Assembly: GCF_028683095.1 (NCBI RefSeq)
Contig: NZ_JAJUBC010000042.1
Location: 1-39,924 of the forward strand
Length of the DNA: 39,924 bases
DNA from: Enterovibrio gelatinilyticus
GTDB lineage: Bacteria > Pseudomonadota > Gammaproteobacteria > Enterobacterales > Vibrionaceae
Direction of reading: 5' to 3'
This document shows, piece after piece, positions 35,846 to 39,924 of this stretch. Within the stretch, counting starts at the first letter, position 1; each line of letters starts with the position of its first letter. The position numbers were made by a program, and so were the translations under genes. Below the pieces are notes generated by a model, which did no database searches, was not told the origin of the DNA, and saw only the letters and a list, made by a program, of their open reading frames with translations.

Positions 35846-37675
35846 ATGAAACCCGAGGTTTTGTCGACGCCTTGCATGGCGTCTCAAGCCACGAAAGAGT
35901 CCGAGAAGCTTGCTTCTCGGCTCGTCGTTCGTGCGGGTGGGTGCTCTGTTGCGGGGCGAAAACCCCCAAATCAAGATGCCTTTGCGGTAAAAGTTCCCAC
36001 CAATCTCAGTGAACTCAAACACAAAGGGGTGGTTGCGACGATTGCTGATGGCGTAAGTTCAAGCGAGGTCAGCCAAAAAGCCAGTGAAACCAGCGTCACT
36101 GAGTTTATAAATGACTACATGGACACCCCAAATACGTGGTCGGTTAAGTCCTCTGCGGGGGCGGTACTTAAATCGATTAACCATTGGCTTTTCCATCACG
36201 CAAAACAAGATGGCGAGAAATCCAATGCCATGGTCGCCGCGTTTACCAGCGTTATCATTAAATCAAACACTGCCCATCTTTTTCACGTGGGTGACTGTCG
36301 GGTTTATCTTCTTCGAGATAAAACGCTGACCCAGTTAACCCAAGACCATCGGCGCTATACCAGCAAAACACAGCATCATCTGACCCGTGCGCTCGGTATT
36401 GATAGTCACTTAGAGGTGGACTACAAACTATCAGCGATACAGGCGGGTGATGTGTTGTTGATGACCACTGATGGCATTCATGATGCCTTGCCAGAAAACG
36501 ATATCCTTGCGTTTTTAAATGGCAGCTTAAGTCGCGAAAACGAAGATCTTGAAGCTGAAGATCTCGAAGCCGAAGATCTTGAAGCCTTAGCAAGCAAGCT
36601 GGTCGACGGAGCGCTCGCGGCGGGCAGTGATGACAATATTTCTTGCCTTTTTCTCGCCATTGATGAATTACCGAAAGCGGCTTTTGATGAAGCGTTTAGA
36701 TACCGCGCGGAACAGGTGATCCCTCCCGTGTTGTCTGAAGGACAACAGATAGATCATTTTCAGATAAAACGCGTGATCTACAGTGGAAGCCGAAGTCATT
36801 TGTATTTGGCGAGAAGCATGCAGGACGACAAACAATATGTATTGAAAATGCCGTCTCAGAACTTCGCGGACGACGAGGTTTACCTTTCTGGATTCATTAG
36901 AGAAGGGTGGATCGGCGAGCAAGTGCGAAAGCGGGGCGTGATGAAGATTCATCCGCAGACCTGGCACTCGCGTTTTCTCTATCATGTGTGCGATTTCGTG
37001 GATGGCATGACGCTAAGACAATGGATGCTGGATAACCCAACACCAACACTTTCACAAATCCGCACGCTTGCCAAAGGCGCAATTCGTTCGATGCGAGTGT
37101 TACAGCGCATGGCAGTGGTACATCGTGATATCAAGCCTGACAACTTGATGGTAGATAAAGACATGAACGTGGTCTTGATCGATTACGGAACAGCACAAGC
37201 GCAAGGCTTAGAGGAGTTGTCAGGGCACATAGAAGAAAGTTATCCCGTTGGGGATTTGAATTATGCTGCGCCCGAGTACTTGAAGGGCAACAAAGCCACC
37301 TTGTCGTCAGACGTATTTTCACTCGGCGTGACTTTCTATGAAATGCTCACTGGGCATTTACCCTACAAACCTGTGAATGCGTCAAATCCACGGGTATCAA
37401 ACCGACAAACTTACACCCCTGCCGTGGTGTTTCGGCCTGATGTGCCTGATTGGTTCGATGCGGCGCTGAAAAAGGCGTGCCATTCCATACCCTCTGCGCG
37501 TTATGACGTGCTGTCTGAGTTTGAGCAAGATTTGCTGACGCCGAATAGGGAGTTGGAAAAGGCCAGCCAACAGCGCGCCATGATCGAAAAAGATCCTGTG
37601 CGCTTTTGGAAGGGGTTATCCGTTGTGTTGTTCACGTTGGTCGTGTTGCTCACGGCACTGCTTGTCACGACGTAA
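35846..37675 (+). CDS. PP2C phosphatase - Ser/Thr kinase fusion, membrane-anchored
   Basis: 609 aa. Residues about 25-270 are a PP2C-type phosphatase with its metal aspartates (NQD at 42-44, ADG at 67-69, VGDCRVYLL, TTDGIHD, GSDDNIS). Residues about 295-565 are a Hanks-type kinase: glycine loop weak (YSGSRSHLYLAR), Lys334 in VLKMP, HRDIKPDN at 426-433 with catalytic Asp428, DYG (446-448) instead of DFG, and APEY. The C-terminal 20 residues form one membrane anchor, so both domains are cytoplasmic. It is 2 bp after the nitrate transporter and likely co-transcribed; a role in controlling uptake or nitrate genes is inference. The ribosome site is weak. Confidence 0.92.
   Translation: MKPEVLSTPCMASQATKESEKLASRLVVRAGGCSVAGRKPPNQDAFAVKVPTNLSELKHKGVVATIADGVSSSEVSQKASETSVTEFINDYMDTPNTWSVKSSAGAVLKSINHWLFHHAKQDGEKSNAMVAAFTSVIIKSNTAHLFHVGDCRVYLLRDKTLTQLTQDHRRYTSKTQHHLTRALGIDSHLEVDYKLSAIQAGDVLLMTTDGIHDALPENDILAFLNGSLSRENEDLEAEDLEAEDLEALASKLVDGALAAGSDDNISCLFLAIDELPKAAFDEAFRYRAEQVIPPVLSEGQQIDHFQIKRVIYSGSRSHLYLARSMQDDKQYVLKMPSQNFADDEVYLSGFIREGWIGEQVRKRGVMKIHPQTWHSRFLYHVCDFVDGMTLRQWMLDNPTPTLSQIRTLAKGAIRSMRVLQRMAVVHRDIKPDNLMVDKDMNVVLIDYGTAQAQGLEELSGHIEESYPVGDLNYAAPEYLKGNKATLSSDVFSLGVTFYEMLTGHLPYKPVNASNPRVSNRQTYTPAVVFRPDVPDWFDAALKKACHSIPSARYDVLSEFEQDLLTPNRELEKASQQRAMIEKDPVRFWKGLSVVLFTLVVLLTALLVTT
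36542..36586 (+). repeat. Three tandem 15-bp units in the PP2C domain
   Basis: GAAGATCTTGAAGCT-type units occur three times, encoding EDLEA x3 (residues 233-247) in a loop of the phosphatase before the LASKLVDGALAAGSDDN helix. Synonymous changes separate the copies. The number may vary between strains. Confidence 0.85.
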
Positions 37676-37707
37676 CGAGCAGCGCCGTGATCCTAATGTT
37701 TAAGGCC

Positions 37708-38328
37708 TTAGCGCTGTGCCGTCAGAGCGAGTGCGACGCCCACACCCATAAACGTACCGCCAAAGGTGCGCGGTAACCACTTGGAATTCGCAAGACGTTT
37801 TGAACGTGTAAATGCCCTGACACCCCAGTAGCCATAACCACAAAGGCAGATGAACGAACAACACATCAGCGTTATCACCAGCAAAGAAAACTGGGGCAAC
37901 AATGCTTGATTGATATTGATAAATTGCGGGAATAACGCCGTGGTAAAGACGATGGCTTTAGGGTTGGTCAGCGCAACCAGCACACCTTGCAAGTAGTAGC
38001 TTTTGGTGTTCACCGTTTTAGGTGCATCATCAAGCGATATTGCCATGCCATTTCGCCACGTTTTTATACCGAGGTAAAAAAGGTAGCACGCCCCCAGCAC
38101 TTTGATCACCAAGAATGCGGTCGCCGAGCTTAACACCAATGCGCTTAACCCCAAGACTGAAAACGAAGACATCAAAAACAGCCCCGTGACATTCCCCAAA
38201 ATCGTATACACCGCTTTTTTCAGTCCCGAACGGAGTGAGTGCGTCATCACCAATAAGATTGCAGGCCCAGGAGAGAGTGCTGCAACAAACGCAATCGACA
38301 AAAAAGCGAGCCAAGTTTCAAATGTCAT
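37708..38328 (-). CDS. LysE/RhtB-family amino acid exporter
   Basis: 206 aa from the ATG at 38328, chosen because AAGGA lies 8 nt upstream and family length is about 206; 40 further in-frame codons upstream look non-coding. Family signature SPGPAILLVMTHSLRSGLKKA is near the N-terminus with about six hydrophobic segments. Such proteins export amino acids or homoserine lactone-like compounds; substrate unknown. It converges with the phosphatase/kinase gene without a clear terminator in the 32-bp gap. Confidence 0.92.
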   Translation of the reverse strand: MTFETWLAFLSIAFVAALSPGPAILLVMTHSLRSGLKKAVYTILGNVTGLFLMSSFSVLGLSALVLSSATAFLVIKVLGACYLFYLGIKTWRNGMAISLDDAPKTVNTKSYYLQGVLVALTNPKAIVFTTALFPQFININQALLPQFSLLVITLMCCSFICLCGYGYWGVRAFTRSKRLANSKWLPRTFGGTFMGVGVALALTAQR

Positions 38329-38758
38329 TGTTGCCATCCTTGGTGTGTGGTGCCAGCGTTTCTCTATCTCAACACGCCTGCCTATGAATGAAAATAGCGA
38401 AGGGAGAAGATATTCGTTCATGACTGAGAAAAGGCGTGAAAAGTGCAAAACTAATTAGGACACAGACTTTATGAAAAACATGAATTTGTCAGTTTCATAC
38501 GATAGTGCTTCAAGGCTCAGAGAATACAGCAGAGAATACAGCAGAGAATACAGCAAGGAATACAGGGACAGACGTTATTGAAACAACTGAATACCTCCAT
38601 CCCCCTATATTTATCATAACGTTCAAAAGCGGGCTTTTTTCGATCAAGAAGACTGGTAAGAAGAAAGGTAGGCAGAATTTGCAACTAGTTAGCTTGTAGC
38701 AGGCACGTTCAAGCCACCGGAGAGGAGTCAATTTCATAAATCGGCGGATTGGTGACAC
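38329..38758. other. 430-bp gene-free stretch with minisatellite
   Basis: No gene with a credible start. It includes the LysE promoter, a 12-bp tandem repeat (38518-38566) and the left flank repeat of the RAYT gene. A plus-strand frame through the repeat (ENTA repeats) is judged non-coding. Confidence 0.55.
38518..38566. repeat. 12-bp minisatellite, about four units
   Basis: The unit CAGAGAATACAG occurs three times and a fourth degenerate copy (CAAGGAATACAG) follows, in tandem. Just after it comes GGGACAG. Confidence 0.85.
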
Positions 38759-38762
38759 CTAA
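38749..38762. repeat. Left flank repeat of the RAYT gene
   Basis: TTGGTGACACCTAA overlaps the RAYT stop codon and resembles TTGGGGACACTAA beyond the gene's start, with one substitution and one indel, in the same orientation. Confidence 0.5.
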
Positions 38763-39727
38763 CGCGTAGATGTAGGTATGCGAAATCCGCAAAGTCGCTT
38801 TCGCCCGAGCAAAGGCAGGGCGGCTTTAATGGTTGTCTCAGAGCCAATCATTGTTCCATTCTCAATTTTCGAATAGGTATCAAGCCATTCGTCAGACTCA
38901 AACCCTAGACGCTTGAGAATATCGGGTATTTGACTATCAATATGACCCCGTTTGTCTTCTCGGCATTGGCGTCCAGTCCAATCAACAAGTTCGAGATAGT
39001 CCATTAATCGAAAGGGAATACCATCAGGCATGTTTTCTTTTGGGTTGCCTGCAAAGGGAAATAAATAAGGTGCAGTGGTTTCGTCATTCTTGAGGGATTC
39101 AATGCGCGTTTTAACGGATGTGTACTCGGAAGACTCGGGCGTGTTTGCGATTGCAGCGCGGACTGGATTTAAATCGACATACGCCATGGCTGCGGCGAGT
39201 GCTTTCTCATCCAGCAGCGCCTGGCTTTTAAATCGGCCTTCCCAAAAATGACCGGTGCATTTGTCTTCGCGGTTAGCTTCTGACGCAATGTGTTGGTTTA
39301 ACAATCGCATGAACCAACTGATTGACATCAGGCGCTCTCGCCACACTTCAATCATGTCACTGCATCTTTCCGCTTCCGATTCTGAAAGCTCATCGCCTTG
39401 AACAAACCGTTGAGTGAGGGAGGGCCCTTGATGAAAGGCCAACCAGCGCTCAACAACATCATGTTGGCTCAATTTTTTGGCTTTCTCAGCATTGATGTGC
39501 AACACCACATGATAGTGATTACTCATGATGGCATACGCACAAACATCAATACAGAATGCGTTGGCTAAGGCCAACAGGCGATTCTCAATCCACCCTCTGC
39601 GGTGTTCATAGGATTGTTGTGCTTGTTCATCATATCCACAAAGAAACGTGCGACGAACACAGCGTGAAACGCAGTGGTAATAAGGAGTCGCGTCGATGCT
39701 GATGAGGGATGAACGGGCTTTAGTCAT
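38759..39727 (-). CDS. REP-associated tyrosine transposase (RAYT, Y1_Tnp)
   Basis: 322 aa from the ATG at 39727, because homologues start shortly before the LISIDATPYYHCVSRCVRR motif; 22 extra in-frame codons upstream are possible. The IS200/IS605-like HUH motif is SNHYHVVLHI and the catalytic Tyr is in AMAYVDLNPVRA. Such single-copy domesticated transposases act on REP hairpins in trans rather than moving as an IS. It is flanked by imperfect direct repeats and no partner gene (TnpB) is present. Confidence 0.9.
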   Translation of the reverse strand: MTKARSSLISIDATPYYHCVSRCVRRTFLCGYDEQAQQSYEHRRGWIENRLLALANAFCIDVCAYAIMSNHYHVVLHINAEKAKKLSQHDVVERWLAFHQGPSLTQRFVQGDELSESEAERCSDMIEVWRERLMSISWFMRLLNQHIASEANREDKCTGHFWEGRFKSQALLDEKALAAAMAYVDLNPVRAAIANTPESSEYTSVKTRIESLKNDETTAPYLFPFAGNPKENMPDGIPFRLMDYLELVDWTGRQCREDKRGHIDSQIPDILKRLGFESDEWLDTYSKIENGTMIGSETTIKAALPLLGRKRLCGFRIPTSTR

Positions 39728-39814
39728 TAGTAATGAAAATGGTTGGCAATCAAACAATATGAAAAGGATATCGTTCAAAAGGCAACCATTCATCTTTAAT
39801 CAGCGCCTTTGAGC

Positions 39815-39827
39815 TTGGGGACACTAA
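39815..39827. repeat. Right flank repeat of the RAYT gene
   Basis: TTGGGGACACTAA lies 88 bp upstream of the RAYT start. It is similar to the repeat at 38749-38762 and shares GGGGACA with the nirD-narK hairpin. The remaining bases to 39924 hold nothing I can identify. Confidence 0.5.
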
Positions 39828-39924
39828 TCACATGTAATTGATAGCATGATACTTTTCTTAAAGTGCCTGATGAGATGGACGCTCCCAAATACGGCGTCAT
39901 GCGCCAAACTGAGATTGCGACAAA

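Noticed and set aside
38329-38448. Longer start for the LysE-family gene (ATG at 38448)
   Set aside because: The extra 40 residues have no family match; AAGGA at correct spacing marks 38328.
38505-38699. 64-aa plus-strand ORF with ENTA repeats
   Set aside because: The repeat is a DNA minisatellite; no ribosome site and no protein-like sequence outside it.

Overview
The window is ordinary chromosomal DNA of a gammaproteobacterium, most likely a member of the Vibrionaceae (Enterovibrio/Grimontia/Vibrio-like; the genus is inference). The block trpA-trpB-trpCF-trpD-trpG-trpE, with yciB-yciA-yciI downstream and rnm-yciO-rluB, yciK, sohB, yciN and topA on the other side of the trp promoter, is the classic enteric/Vibrio neighbourhood. 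I see no tRNA, rRNA, CRISPR array, integrase or prophage.

Layout. 1-2.2 kb: start of an exported protein, a LysR regulator, an unknown small protein and a MarR regulator, all on the minus strand. 2.6-4.0 kb: a cardiolipin synthase. 4.4-5.8 kb: a sodium/neurotransmitter-symporter-family transporter whose leader carries a good TyrR box and a four-codon ORF containing Trp. 6-8.1 kb: an RluA-type pseudouridine synthase, a very basic small protein, an SAM methyltransferase and a small unknown protein. 8.2-18.1 kb (minus): a pilotin-like lipoprotein, yciI, yciA, yciB, then the complete trp operon. That operon starts with a DAHP synthase gene ahead of trpE and is preceded by a TrpR operator, a trpL leader peptide with three tandem Trp codons and an attenuator. 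18.2-26.9 kb: rnm, yciO, rluB, yciK, sohB, a DUF805 membrane protein, yciN and topA.

27-37.7 kb is a nitrate assimilation locus. nasA (nitrate reductase) reads leftward; cobA (sirohaem synthesis), nirB, nirD, a NarK-type transporter and a membrane-anchored PP2C phosphatase/Ser-Thr kinase fusion read rightward. The 470-bp divergent region has one sigma-54 promoter facing each way and overlapping NtrC-type sites between them, so the whole set looks nitrogen-controlled. Nitrate would enter through the NarK protein, be reduced to nitrite by NasA and then to ammonium by sirohaem-dependent NirBD, with CobA supplying the haem precursor. The kinase/phosphatase is the least understood member.

37.7-39.9 kb: a LysE/RhtB exporter, a 12-bp minisatellite and a REP-associated tyrosine transposase (RAYT) flanked by imperfect direct repeats. 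A related GGGGACA motif lies in a long hairpin between nirD and narK, a candidate REP-like element.

The most interesting points are the phosphatase/kinase fusion in the nitrate operon, the paired sigma-54/NtrC control region, the Trp-controlled DAHP synthase, the TyrR-box transporter leader, the possible RAYT/REP pair, and an unexplained 17-bp inverted repeat at 2.3-2.5 kb.
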